A program made the translations under genes and the position numbers. The notes under the pieces were generated by a model. That model did no database searches and had not been told where the DNA came from. It saw only the letters and a list, made by a program, of their open reading frames with translations. Positions 9,966 through 22,576 of a stretch of DNA of 64,000 bases are shown here, piece after piece. Every line of letters begins with the position of its first letter. The first letter of the stretch is position 1. This DNA is from Ashinkailepas kermadecensis (taxonomy: Eukaryota > Arthropoda > Thecostraca > Neolepadidae). The stretch lies in the NCBI GenBank assembly GCA_034440615.1, contig JAOTOM010004875.1, positions 1 through 64,000 of the forward strand. Reading direction: 5' to 3'.

Positions 9966-10310
9966 ACTTGGCCAACTCAATGACGTTCGACACCGAGTTC
10001 CAGCACCCTCCGGCGAATTTCACAGAACTGATAGGAGCACCCACATTTTAACTGACGGGGAAGCTTCCAAATTCCGCAGTCTCCACATGGTATGGCTTTA
10101 GTTAGTTATTTGGGTTTAAAGGGCGCATCGATTGCATGATATGGCTTTAAGATCTGGAGAATCTGGAGAATCGGGAAAGCAGCTCCATAGGACCTTGTTA
10201 TAAAGCACAAAAATGGCGAAGGGCAAGATTAAGAAAAGCCAACGCGTGCCCAGAAGGGGGACAGGCTGGACGACAGCCTGTGAAGCGACGTTCCGAGAGG
10301 CGGTTCTCAC

Positions 10311-10441
10311 CTGGTGAGCCAGGCCGCAGCGGCAGGGACAGAGCCGGGCGGCGAGATGTCACCAGCCACCGCAGCACACCCGGCCCCACGTACAGCACAA
10401 ACCCAGTCACCATGATGATGAGGAACAGCGCGCGCCGGGAC
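10311..10441 (-). CDS. KIAA2013: KIAA2013-like gene, N-terminal membrane-anchor exon
   Basis: A 131-bp exon. The acceptor is GACAG|G and the donor is CCAG|GTGAGA, leaving a one-base overhang that fits 8663. It encodes basic SRR, then a hydrophobic run ALFLIIMVTGFVLYVG, then RRPALSLPLRPGSP, the arrangement seen at the start of human KIAA2013 (basic patch, short membrane helix, proline-rich linker). The preceding exon, which should supply the initiator methionine and end in phase 2, was not identified. Confidence 0.8.
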
Positions 10442-10444
10442 CTG

Positions 10445-10730
10445 TCACACAGACATTCACGGTTACCACCACCCAGCCGCCAACCTGCCACAAACATAGC
10501 CGCGGTCAACGCTGCCCACCCGTTCAGAGCTACGATATAGACGATCACGGTTACCACCACCCAGCCGCCGAGACCTGCCACATAGAGTCACGGCCAACAT
10601 TGTCCACCCATCCCGACCTGCCACACACGGTTACCACCACCCAGCCGCCGAGACCTGCCACATAGAGTCACGGCCAACATTGTCCACCCATCCCGACCTG
10701 CCACACACGGTCGCGGTCACCACTGCCCAC
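10445..10730. repeat. imperfect tandem repeat upstream of the anchor exon
   Basis: Copies of about 78-80 bp built on GGTTACCACCACCCAGCCGC, GACCTGCCACATAGAGTC and CACGGCCAACATTGTCCACC. The best pair is at about 10,550-10,710. Confidence 0.8.
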
Positions 10731-13037
10731 CCACACGGACCTGCCTGCAGACAGACAGGGAATCGGACAACGGTCCGGCAGACAGCTTACTTCTCCTCAC
10801 ACTGTCCAGAAAGCACGCATCGGATCGATATCACACATCGCACGCCGTGTCGACAGCCTGCGTGACGCGGCACACCAGCGACACGTTTTGTCCGTCACAT
10901 CTACAGGGCAAACCACATGCCACACACACATCACGCAATTGACAGACGCGTGGGCAAACTTTACCCTTCATCGAGCGCGGCATCTTCCTTCGTGCAGTAG
11001 AGGGTATGGGGGAGGAGTGCGACCCCTGGCATTTCCAAACGAAAGGTGCTAGAGAGACGAAACAAAAACGGGTGTGTGGGGTGGGACGACATCTCGCGAT
11101 TGACAACCAATGTCTGTGTCTTGGGGACAGATGACCCTCCAGGTCAGGTGAAACGTTAAATTCTCGCAAAAATGAGAAAAAAAAAATACCCTTCACAATT
11201 TGATCGCTAAGGCTTCCTAAACTGCAACACATATGCACTTTCAATTATTATCAGGGTGTCAATCGATGCTTTACGGACGTAATCTCAACCTCCAGGTAAA
11301 GCGTAAGTCACGAGTCATGTCAGGCACAATTGAAACCTTTATAAAATGTGGGTTAACCCACCCCGTCTCGGGGAGGGTCATTTTACGTCCCCCCCCCCCC
11401 TAAGGTTTTCCGCGGATAGCGAAAAAAACGGCGCGAGGCAGCTCGCCGAAATTTGGCACACCGGCGCGAGGCATTTCTTACATCAATTTGGCATGTTGCA
11501 CGAAAATTTTGAGGTCAGGTCATCTACGGTCAACAAGTTATCCAAGGTCACCTAAAAACGTTCAATCAGTAATCACGCTTCGAGGGATAAAGACATTTGA
11601 ATGAAACTTTCAGCATTTGCATATCTTTAGGGACGTAACAAACGCACCAGGTACATTTTTGAATCTTTCCGATTTGGTGACCTTAGTTTTGTATATCTGC
11701 CCATTAGGGCTAAAATTGAAGATTCTGGCTAAACAAAACATTTTTGATGGGGGCAAGTTGACTTAAAACGTTTCTCGGTCTGCTCTACCCATTAGAAAAC
11801 GAAAAAAGAAAGAGAATTTAAAACTTAGAATTTTGAAAATAAAAAACAAACAAAATGTTGATCTTGGGGTGGGAAAAATATTAGGGCCATGGTCGATTTC
11901 GACTTCCTTTTCTGATTCTAAATCGTTTTTGCTATTCAAATCTCTCCAACATGAACTCCACAGAGCAAAAAGCATGATGTTAGTTGTGATCACAGACCCC
12001 CAAGCGATATCACTTTGGGGGAGATTTTGGGGGGTGGTTTCGGGCCCTACTCGTCGAGCGCTTTCCGATGACAACACGTTCGTTTTCGTGCAACGTTTAG
12101 TTTGGAAATTAGAGGAGGATATAAAATGGCAGGGTGTGAGGATCTGATCGGAAAGGGTATCACTTGCAAATCCACCTAGCCAATGGTAAAAATGGGTGGC
12201 AAAATCGGATTCAGGACTTAAAATAACCCTAGATATCGTGTCAAGCTAAAAAAAAATGTAATCCTAGGTCAACATATGTCAATGACTTTGCATGATATTG
12301 GAATAATCAATTTCGTTCGTTATGTTCGTTATGTTATGTTTTGTTATGTTAATTTCGTTCGTCGCGATTTCGTTCAATAATGATCGGATGTATTTCTTTG
12401 TATGTCCTCATACCTCAGTAGCCTGACATGACCCGACACAAAATACAAAAAGCCCCCAAAAAATTCCCCAGAGGGTACTTAAAATTTAACTGGGTTCCGT
12501 TCAGCGGTTCGGAAGCTATCCACGGAACACCTTAGGGGGGGAGGGTTGCATCAACCCCCTCGCCCTCCCACTGGAGAGGGTCGAATCGTGTCTATGTTAT
12601 TCGCCAACGAAATGGTCATGGCCATGTTTCTAATATGTAGGAGAGCGAGAGTACTGGTACACATAAACATTACCAGGACAGAGGTGATGCTAGATGGTCT
12701 GTGATGAAACAGAGGACTTGTAGGCATGGGACCAGCTGAGCCACACCTGGCGCCATGCTCGGACGTACGTGCGATGACGCACTGGCGCACGCACGTCTCC
12801 TTCCTTGATTGCAAGTGTCTCCCTCCCCAGACCGGCTGGTGAGTGTGAGCGTGACTGAGATCCCAGCATATTCCAGACACTGATATTACAAGCTTTTCTT
12901 TTTCAAGTTGGCCACCAACAGCACGGCAAAGGATAACTATGGTTGAAGACATCACATAGATCGGTTTTCACTATGGTTCTTGCTGAAATATTTCTGATTG
13001 AGATCCTGAGAGGAGAAGTTAAGGCGATAGCATAGAC
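10731..13037. other. no gene recognised
   Basis: Presumed first intron or upstream flank of the KIAA2013-like gene. It contains a poly-C tract at about 11,390-11,400 and diverged AT-rich sequence at 11,150-12,560 that looks like old repeat DNA. No coding region is supported. Confidence 0.55.
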
Positions 13038-13387
13038 CAGGGGTCCCCAACCCGCAGAGTACCGCGGGCCGCATCGACAAGTCCGAGAGGGCCCGAGGGC
13101 CGCACCAATAAAAACTCTGAAAACCACATATTATACAAACAAAAAATTTCAAAGAATTTATTAATGAGACATCTGGTGACATTTCTCAGCACAAAGCTTA
13201 TCAAAATCAGGGGTAATGGAACTAACACTCAGCAAGAGAACGTCGTCCAAGTGGTCATCCGCACCGATGACCCAGGAAATGATCTGGCGGGCCGCACGCA
13301 ATGTTAATTTTGACAAGTGGCCGCGGGCCGCACGGAATGGCCTCGCGGGCCGCATGTGGCCCGCGGGCCGCGGGTTGGGGACCCCTG
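13038..13387. mobile_element. hAT-type MITE
   Basis: Begins CAGGGGTCCCCAACCCGC and ends in the inverted GCGGGTTGGGGACCCCTG, the classic Charlie-like hAT terminus. The 8-bp flanks are GCATAGAC and GCATATGC, a target duplication with two mismatches. The interior is GC-rich repeats of GGGCCGCA plus a small remnant of hAT 3' coding sequence. Confidence 0.85.
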
Positions 13388-16300
13388 GCATATGCATAAG
13401 CTTACATTTTAGCATTTACAAGACATGTGTCATTCTAAGATTCACGTTCAGAATGCACCAAGCTCCAGGTGACCATGAATTTGGATGTGCACTGTGCAGT
13501 TGTACTGTTCAGCTGAGTACATACATACATACATACATACAAACTAGACAAAAACTGTGCGCCCTGAAGGCCTCTTCACCACTGCGTTCTGCTGACCAGG
13601 AATTGAGATTATTTGCGGGTGAGAGTGGAGTTCGTTCTTCTGCAACTGCTCGTTGGTTCGAGCCATCCGGCTAAGTAGTCTGGCGCGGCCCGCGGCCCAG
13701 TCGCCCGTCGGCAACATCTCCGATGGCGTCATCTGTCAGCTGAGCGGTTGTCGAGCGATGGTGTGGTCGGGAGCTGGCTAGGCTGGACAGCCTGCCACCT
13801 GTGTGGCGATGTCGGCTGGCGTTTGGTGTGTTGTGATAAGGTGTTGAGCAGTTTGTCTTGTTGGGTGCTACAATATAGGCTTGTGGTTTTACTGCTCTGT
13901 TGCCACCCACGAATAATGCAGCCCTCAGAATTCACAGCCCACTTGACAAATAGCAAATATTGCTGCAGAGAAGTAGGGGATGTGGCGGACATGAAACAGC
14001 TTGCACATCTATGCCAGGATAGGTCGCTAAATACCGAAAACATTGATGAGCAAATGTAGCACAGATGTTAAATTAGTTTGTCTTATAACTGCTTGTCAGG
14101 ATTATAAGGAAATTACAAAACTCACGAAATGTTGCACTCCACCAGCCTTCGTCCCGCCTTGATAATGTCCTCAATCGCCATTCTGATCCTGTGAAACAGC
14201 CAACGAAGTCATAATGCAATCGCACTTCGGTTAAGAACAACTTGGGCCATAATTTTGCCTACATTTCCTAAGGATGAGTATGCATTAGTGTGTGTGTGGG
14301 GGGCCTGCAGATGCTCCCTTCCAAATCCTTAAAACAAACCGGCCGACCTCTATGTGGAAAACAGAAAGCAATAGTCAGTCATGTATGTGGTGAACTCGAC
14401 CAGATTGTATTTAACATACATTCATTTTGAACTGTCCCGATGCAGTATATGACCCCCATTTATTTTGAATAGGCCTATGAGACATGTGCAATAGTGTTTC
14501 CCCTAGTGCCAATAGGACACCTTTGCAGTCTGACATAACTGCTGAGTAACCATATGGCTCTCATGAAGAACGAGCAGGTCTTATAGACCGCGGCAGACTG
14601 CCCTGTGAAAATGGAAGAACCACAAAGACAGTGACAGTCCAGAACCACAAAGACAGTTGAGAGCAAGATTACCATGTTGCAGGTCCTGGGATGATCCCCG
14701 GGCCAGCGGCCACACGATTACGTTGTGGGCGTCATATGCTCTGGCACATTGGTATCTCAGACTGCTAGCCTCCGATTGGTCGGGCGTGGCTTACATAGCC
14801 GACGGCAGCGCAAACTGTGCCTGCCCAGACCGATCAACTGTCTGCTGAGCTAGAAGACATGACTCTGTCCATCACCAATATGATAACAGGGACCTACCTG
14901 ATGCATGTACGACGAATTGCCAGCATCAACACTTCCTTGTCTTGTAGCTGGCTTACTTTTGTGTCAAAAGTATTTCCTCATTAAGTGATGATAAAATTGC
15001 ATTACAGTGCTCACACCCAAAATCCCAAGTGAGAAGAATAATACAATTCACCTGCAATGGAATTCCCAAAATTCACAAGTTATATCAGTGATTTCCAAGA
15101 TCAGATTACATCTACAATTTCAGAAAACAAATTGCTACACCCAAATACATATCACCTTACACAAATATAATAATGGCCATGCACACATGGGTGAAACAAT
15201 CATCAGGGATCTGGGAATGCATATATCATTGGTATTCAGACAAACTGCAAACTATTCCTGCATCATGAAATAAACACCTGCATCTTGAAATAAACACATA
15301 TCATGCAACCTTGAACACATGTAACCTGTATATTCATTCGCCATGGAAGAGGCATCCAAAATGTGATTCATCCCTGACTTCAAAGGTTGCTACAACTACC
15401 AATGCAAAGTATATTTTGTGTGTGGAATTCTTAGAGTATTTCGCCTACCCTTTTCCTCATCAGCTGTGATGATCCAGAGCTGGAGTTGAAGAAAGAGTAG
15501 GTTTATGAGTAAAATTTGGAATTAAAGGTAAGAATGAAGAAATGAAGTTTGGAGGGGAGGGTCGTTTATTTTCCCTTAAAATATCTTAATGTCATCTATG
15601 AAACAAAACTTCATTCTTGATGTATATTTGATCTCTACACAAGTCAGAAAAGGGACAAAGGTAGAGGGAATGCTAATAAAATTGGTGGAATTATGCACAT
15701 TTTGTGCCCTGCTAAAATCCCAAATGTGTATGAGGGCCAGTCTGCAAAACATGACAGATTTAATGAGATATCTGATCCCCCAAATCTGGACTCTATGGAT
15801 GAAATGCTTCATATGAGGGTTTGCTTGATACAAAATTAATGATTTAAATTATATGAACAATTATCTCCTCAATTTTCTTGTGGAAGGGAAACTAGGATAC
15901 CACTCTAAACTTTGATGTTGTGCATGGGAGGGGGAGAGTGATTTTTTAGGCATGCAAGAACATAAAGATCATTTGCTCCACCTTTCAAGCAAGTGTGCTT
16001 TGCAAGCAAGACAGATAAGTGTATATTTATGTAAAGGGAGTTTTGCATTATAGTGTGTGATGTTTTCGGTGCTGAAGGCAGGGACTGGGTGGGAGACATC
16101 TCCCTGGTGCCTGAATGGTCTTAGTTTTATTTTACTCCTGCAAGATAATTTGTAGCTGGGGTGAGGGTGGGGTGGGGGTGGGGGTGGGGTGCTTCAAGAG
16201 TGATGAGAAAGTTGATTTTGCCAGGGTGCCGGCATTAACCTACTCCAGTCAGAGAGCACAGAGCAGTCTTTACCGTTCGGACAGGGGGATAATTGTCCAC

Positions 16301-16530
16301 ACAGACTGTCACACTAACCGCCATGTGTTAGATTAGTAGGGGGTGAGTGCAAGCATGCCATGCAGGGTTGTCAGTGGGGTTAGTATGGTGTTTTGCAACT
16401 CAGCTCATCTATGTCTGCTGTACCTTTGGGTAGCAGTTTTATGTTGCGAGTTGCAAGGTAAATTGGCTTATCTACATCTGATAGCTCCTCTGGGTAGTAG
16501 TTTTATGCTATATTTATTTTTCCCTGCACC
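13388..16530. other. no gene recognised
   Basis: Contains a short ACAT microsatellite (13,519-13,540) and otherwise unclassified AT-rich sequence. No ORF with a recognisable product, no terminal repeats and no splice-supported exon was seen. Confidence 0.5.
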
Positions 16531-16900
16531 AAGTTATAAAGTCATAAAGTCATAAAGTGTTAAGACTTAATAAGAGCCACAGGGGCCCATCTGGGTTAAG
16601 CCTATCTGGAAAAGGTACTAGAAATGTACATACTCTCACCCCAATCAATCCCTTATCTCAAGTTCCTAGGAAGCTATATATCGCTGCCTATCTAGCACCA
16701 ATTCACTTGCTATTGCATAACACACTCCCATTGTGCTACCATAGACAATCTCATCAGTATCACCTCCCAAAGGAAGGTGCTGAATCCACTGCTAGGTACA
16801 CCCTATATAAAGTTATAAAGCATTTAGACTTAATAAGAGACTCACTTGCTATTGCATAACACATTCAACAATTACAAACTCCTCCCATCATACCCATTGT
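16531..16900 (-). mobile_element. CR1 LINE 3'-end fragment
   Basis: Shares the 3'-terminal signature of the larger CR1 copy: GAGCCACAGGGGCCC, then TAAGTCTTAACACTTTATG and the 8-bp tail repeat ACTTTATG (read on the minus strand). A partial internal duplication repeats CACTTGCTATTGCATAACAC at about 16,700 and 16,845. It is 5'-truncated, without coding sequence. Confidence 0.6.
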
Positions 16901-17689
16901 GCTGACTCATCTACATCCAATGGCACTGCTAGGTAGCAATGTATTTCAAATTGGAAAACAAATCAGCTTATGTATGTCTGATGCCATTCAGAGATGGATA
17001 TTACATTTCCTATGAGTGCTTTGTGGGCATGCATTGCATGTTGAAGTGAGTATTGGTGGTGTGTTGTTTTGATGTGCCTCATCTTTTTGCTTAAACATGC
17101 TCCCAAGTTGGCTACCTTAACAAGGCAGTAGTCAGTGTTCTTCTTAGGGCATACTGCTTTTTTCTCACCTATTGATGTGTTTTTACAGTCAAAGCTCATT
17201 TTTTGGGCTCAGGCTCATTTTTGAGACCACTGTGACCACTGTGGCTTTGCCTTTTTTGTTTTTTGAGCATGCACTTTTGGGCCATTTGTTCTTGGTATTG
17301 ATTTTTATTTATGTTCTCAGGTGCATATTTTGAAAGCTCCTTATTGATCTTTTGTTTCAGTGTTTTAAAGCTCTGTCTTTTTTTGTGGACAGTGTGTTTT
17401 GTAGGGCTCCAGTAAGCTTTTGGGCTCCTGGAAGGGGTAGAGCTTCCTATGTTTTTGGTGTTGCCTGCATGCCTGAAAGTGTTATACTTTGCAGTCTGGC
17501 AGGCTGGTATGATGGTTAGAAAAACAGGATGAGTTTTTGTCATCTATAAATCCTCTCCCAATAACTATCCTCTCATTTTTATCATTTTGAGGTTGAATGG
17601 TGCTGTTTGACACAGATATACTATGTGATCAAGCATTCCAGATAGACCGGAAAATGCAAGCTAAGATTATGTCACAAGTTTAAAGAAAA

Positions 17690-17834
17690 ATATAGTCATG
17701 AAGTCATAAAGAGTTTAGACTTAATAAGAGCCACAAGGGCATAAAGACATAAAAGATCAGTGCAACTATGAGCCACAAGGGCCCTTCTTGGTTGCACTTG
17801 GTACACTGAACCAGTTGCCCACCAAATCTGTCAA
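17690..17834 (-). mobile_element. CR1 LINE 3' UTR and tail
   Basis: Follows the RT ORF on the minus strand. GAGCCACAAGGGC is present twice, followed by TCTTATTAAGTC and TTTATGACTTCATGAC, the same tail as the fragment at 16.5 kb. CR1 elements end in short octamer repeats rather than poly(A), which this fits. Confidence 0.65.
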
Positions 17835-20640
17835 TCAACCCACCCTGGAATACAGAAAAACAAGCCCCCTATTCTTATAATGATTGTCTATGCCGTTTTT
17901 AAAGATGTTCAGTGTGTTGCTACTGACAATTGTTCCTGGAAGCTGGTTCCAGTGTTCTACTACCCTGTTGGTGAAGAAAGACTGTCTTAACCTTGTCCTG
18001 CTGTGATTAACTTTAATTTTGAATTGATGACCTCTAATTGCATCATTTCTGTTAAATTCAAACATTTCCCTTAGAAATCCCTGCTCCTGACCATGAACAA
18101 ATTTAAAAACCTCGATGAGATCTCCTCTCAGCCTTCTATATCTAAGTGAAAACATATTCAATTTCTTCAATCTTTCCTCATATGCCAGGTTGCCTATACC
18201 ATTAACCATTTTTGTTGCCCTCTTTTGTACTCTCTCTAAAAGCCAACAATCTATCTCATAACTAGGGGACCAAGCTTGGACACAGTATTCCAAATGTGGC
18301 CTGACATATGCACAGTAAAGCTTCCTGATGACCTGCTCACTTTTGCATGACACATTCCTCTGTATCGCCCCAAGCATTCTTAGTGCCTTCTTCCTGGCTT
18401 CTTTGGTCTGTTCTGATGCCCCCAATTTTGTGTTCAAAATAACACCTAAGTCCTTCTCCTGCTGAGTCACAGATAGTACTTGGCCATCCATCAAGTATGG
18501 CGCCTTCATATGCTGCCTACCTACATGCATGACTTTGCACTTATCAAAATTAAACTTCATTTGCCATTTTTCGGACCACTTCACAAGCTCGTCTAAGTCA
18601 TTCTGCAGCAAAACCTGCTCATTGTGCCCTGTTATTGCCCTAAAGATCTTCAAATCATCTGCAAATTTCAAAACCTTACTGCTCAGGCCACATTCAATGC
18701 TATTCACAAATATAATGAACAACAGTGGCCCCAGTACCGACCCCTGAGGGACTCCACTAAGAACATTTTGCCATGATGACTTTGTACCATTAAGCATCAC
18801 TCTTTGCTGTCTATCTGAAAGCCACAACTCAATCCATTTTAGGATGCTACCTGCAATGCCATGGACCTGAAGCTGCATCATTAACCGTTTATGGGGTACC
18901 TTGTCAAAGGCCTTACTAAAGTCAAGATATGCCACATCAACCTGATTTCCCTGATCAAATTGTTCTGTAGCAAAATTTAAAAAGTCCAAGAGATTTGTGA
19001 GACATGATCTCCCTTTTCTAAACCCATGTTGAGTATCTTGAATCAATCTGTTTCCTTCCAGAAAACTAACTATTCTATCTTTGATAATTGATTCGAGTAC
19101 CTTGCAGACTAGGGATGTGAGGCTTACTGGCCTATAATTTTCAACTTTCCCTCTTTCTCCTTTCTTGAAAATAGGAACTACATTTGCCCTTTTCCAATCT
19201 GTTGGAATTTCATTTTGTGAAACTGATCTACAAAATATTATACTAAGTGGAATTGCCAGTTCCTTTTCAGCTTCCCACAATACCCTAGCATAAATTCCAT
19301 CAGGTCCTGCTGCCTTGTTTGGCTTTATTTTTCTGATATAATTGAAAACAACATCACTATCAATGAAATCAACATTGTGTATCTGATCACCTGTCACTGA
19401 ACTGTGGTTCACGGTTGGCAAATTTGTCACATCCTCCACTGTAAACACTGATTTAAACTGCTTGCTCAGCTCCTCAACCATCTCACCATCCTCACTCAAT
19501 ATAGTGCCATTTACTTCCAGTGGACCAATTGTGCTTGAAACTTTACTTAGCTTGTAGAAACTAAAGAACTTTTTACTGTCCCCATTACAGTTCCTAGCCA
19601 AATCCAATTCTTTTGCCTGCCTTGCTGCTCTGGTTTTCTGCTTCACAGCATCTCTAGCTTTTTGATACGACTTTAGATTTACGACATTTGAAGCTTCCTT
19701 AAATACTCTAAATGCATCTTTCTTAGCCTTAATTGATCTCCTCAAATCTGGTGTAAGCCATGCTGGCTTTCCTACACTTCTTTTGCGCCTTTGCTTTTGG
19801 GGGACATGTCTAATCTGAATTTCCCTCAAGTAAGATTTGAACTTTTCCCACATTTCACAGGCATTTAAATCAAAAAATTATTTTTCCCATTGTATGGCAC
19901 TTAAAGCCTCTCTCATGGAGTCAAAGTCTGCCCTGTTAAAATTTGGAATCTTTGCCAAGTTATCCTTGATTGTCCCTGCTATTTGTACCTTAAATCTCAC
20001 TATGTTATGGTCACTTCTTCCCAGAGTTTCTCCTACAGTCAAGTCTTGAACTAAATCACTTAAATCTGAGAAGACAAGGTCCAAGAATGAGCCCTGCCTG
20101 GTTGGTTCCATTACAAACTGGTGTAAGAACAAGTCCTCTTCAAGGCATTTCCTAAACAGTTTACATGATGGGGAGCCAACACCAACATGTTCATATCCTT
20201 TTAGATTAAAGTCACCAAGAATAAGGCATTTCCTCTGAAAGTTCCTACTGATTTCCTCACAAATCACCTTATCGAGCTCTAGTTGCTGAGAATGTGGCAA
20301 GGTTCCTGATCGATACAAAGCTCCAATCCTCAGTTTATTGCTATTGCCTCTTCCCACAGCAACATCAAGCCAAATGGACTCCACAGACACATTTTTTACC
20401 CCATCTGCTACTTTCTGAGAACTGTATAAGCTATTCACATAGAGCATTACACCACCCCCTTTCACTGCTGGACCCCTATTGCATGAAAACATATTGTATC
20501 CCTGGATCTCATAGTCCTGCAAGTTATCCCCAAAATATCCCTCAGACCCATGCCTCAGTAATGCAAACAAAATCTGGTTTCTCCTCAGCAACATAACACT
20601 TGAACTCATCAAATTTGGATCGAATGCTCTGAGCATTAAG
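17835..20640 (-). pseudogene. CR1 LINE ORF2: endonuclease plus reverse transcriptase
   Basis: A long minus-strand Pol. The EN part (about 20,640-19,880) shows GGGVMLYVNS, ILGDFNLKGYEHV and RSDHNIV, the apurinic-endonuclease signatures. The RT part (19,853-17,835) shows AAGPDGIYARVL, NYRPVSLTSLVCKVLE, GFRKGRSC, YLDFSKAFDKVPH, GVPQGSVLGPLLF and FADD (about residue 396), and ends with the CR1-type YVRPHLEYCVQAWSP segment. It is broken by an in-frame TAA at 19,878-19,880 and by a frameshift near 20,550, so this copy cannot make an intact protein, but few lesions suggest fairly recent insertion. Confidence 0.9.
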
Positions 20641-20816
20641 CATCATACACTTAACAAAAGTTCCATAACCCTCTTTGGCTTTTTCATGTTGAGTAGCTCT
20701 ATCATCTCTGGATGAGCTACCACTCTGCCCCCTTGATCTACTGCTACCCCTATTTGCTGACTGTGAGGTGTTTGCAAGACCTCTCTCTCTATCAGCTACA
20801 TCCCCACATGACCCGC

Positions 20817-21059
20817 CTAGTTTCCCTGTTTCCTAATGAGAGCCTCCTCACACCTATTGCTGAGCAATTCAACTCCTCTCTTGCTCAAATGTAACCCATC
20901 TAATGCAAACATTTCAGTCCTCCCCCAGAAATCCCCCCACAAATCAAAGAACCCCACCCCAAGTTCCTTACAAATCTTGACCACCCTGGTATTCAGCCCA
21001 ATGGCCCTCGAGTACCACTCTATGCTTGCGTTACCAATAGGGAGGATGGATGTTACCAT
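20817..21059 (-). pseudogene. CR1 LINE ORF1 remnant, SGNH-esterase C-terminus
   Basis: Encodes RAIGLNTRVVKICKELG and then ALDGLHLSKRGVELLS. The D-x-x-H of DGLHL is the catalytic Asp-His pair of the SGNH/GDSL-type esterase domain found in ORF1 of CR1 elements. Only the C-terminal third is present. It lies just upstream of the EN-RT ORF on the same strand, as expected for one element. Confidence 0.75.
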
Positions 21060-21331
21060 TCCTTGTTTCCTACTGGGCCCATCCAGTTAAGTCTGTAAAT
21101 GGAAGATACCATAAGCCCAGTAAAAAGACCACCCCAACCATGACCACATCCTAAAGAAACCATCTACCAACATCCCACATATCTATCAATGCCTATCTAC
21201 CCTAGCTATCCAGCCCTATTTCCTTGATCCCTCTCAACACACGTGGATTGAATGCCCTACCAACAACTTTCACACCACATCCATGCCTGCTTAAAGGGGT
21301 CTGTGCCGTGCACACCCACCTAGCACAAATC

Positions 21332-21468
21332 TCACTCCATCCACCACAAATCAGAACTCAAATACAAGATTTTGCTGTCTAAAAATTTGTCCACCCTACT
21401 TTTAAATACATTCAATGAGGAACTCCTCACAATATCAGCAGGCAACCTATTCCACTGATCCCTCTGTA
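21332..21468 (-). pseudogene. second CR1-type RT C-terminal fragment
   Basis: The minus strand reads QRDQWNRLPADIVRSSSLNV then FKSRVDKFLDSKILYL and a stop. This is the usual last motif of CR1/Jockey-group RT proteins (N-x-LP, then FK-x-x-x-D-x-F). It is 5'-truncated and upstream of the larger CR1 copy in the same orientation. Confidence 0.75.
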
Positions 21469-21479
21469 TTTGATTAGTA

Positions 21480-22570
21480 ATAAATCATCTGCACATTCAG
21501 GACAACAAAACACAAATCCATCCATGCCCATAACCAGAGTCTCTGCTACTAACATCAACATGGAAACATCTCAAAACTTTGAATACCAAGGCATCTTCAC
21601 AGCAGCTTTTTGCTCCCAGGTCACATGGGCTCAGGAACAATATTTATATAGAGCAAGGAGACTTGACATAATGATCTGTATTAATTACAAGTGATCACTA
21701 CATATAATTCCCATATCGGTATTGATAACAAAATGGTTTTAAATTGACACTGTTGAAATAAGTTGAAGTAGAATTAGTTGGTTGGTTGGTTATTTGAGCT
21801 TTGGGGTGCATCGACTGTGTTGGTCATACAGTGCCCAAAATAAGTAGAATTAAACTTATAAACATCAGCAAATACCAATGTGCTTACTTTTGTGGCAACT
21901 ACGCTATGCTCTATGACAACAAAAGCATACTTTATTTATGTCAACCAAGTTCATACACCTATACCTGATACTCCCAACCTGTTCACATCACATAAATACA
22001 AATATTCACAACACAGCTACAAGTAGGACATGCATGCACTGATAAATTTGTTACTTGTAGCATACTGGGGTATAGGCTTTGGAATATAAAATGGTTTAAT
22101 TAAAATTATTATTTAAAAAAACAATCCATCTCGCATTAGCCGGTTTTACAGCGGAAATTTGCTCGTGTTTAGTATAGCTGGTATAATAACTTTATAGATT
22201 GTATGAAAGTTAGCAGCTAGCATAACGCCACATACGTTTACTTTTTCGGTCATTTTGTGTCAATTATAGTAAAATAGTGGTCCGTTATTGGGCGTATGAA
22301 CTGATATTGTACATAAGAATTAATTTTCATTTCATATAACATTGATTTGAAGATTTACATTTTTTGGTTCTAAAAACTGACATGTTCAGTCCGTTCCTCT
22401 TCCTCCAGGGTTGCCACCGAGGTACGATCGTGCCAGCTCTGGTACGCTTTCGACAAATCTGGTACGCATGTAAGATATCGGTTTCCGGCAGAGCGCCTGC
22501 TGAAGTCAAGGGCACTCATTTTGTGCACGCCTTTTTCAAATTAATTCAACGACTGTGGATGGTTTGAATC
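21480..22570. other. no gene recognised
   Basis: AT-rich spacer. It includes a TTGGTTGGTTGGTTATTTGAG motif with GGTGCATCGACT at about 21,778-21,815, resembling the SINE-like tail seen near 600 and 10,110. No coding sequence is supported. Confidence 0.5.
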
Positions 22571-22576
22571 GGCATT

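Larger units (their letters stand above)
8664..10310. other. intron of KIAA2013-like gene
   Basis: Largely made of tandem repeats, listed separately (8,995-9,170; 9,290-9,540; 9,660-9,965), plus an A-rich and C-rich stretch at 9,178-9,270. A TTAGTTAGTTATTTGGG motif followed by GGGCGCATCGA at about 10,100-10,135 resembles the tail of the SINE-like sequence near 600. Confidence 0.7.

Noticed and set aside
10831..11244. Possible first exon MPRSMKG of the KIAA2013-like gene near 10,965-10,983
   Set aside because: The donor there would end in phase 1, but the next exon needs phase 2; no other support.
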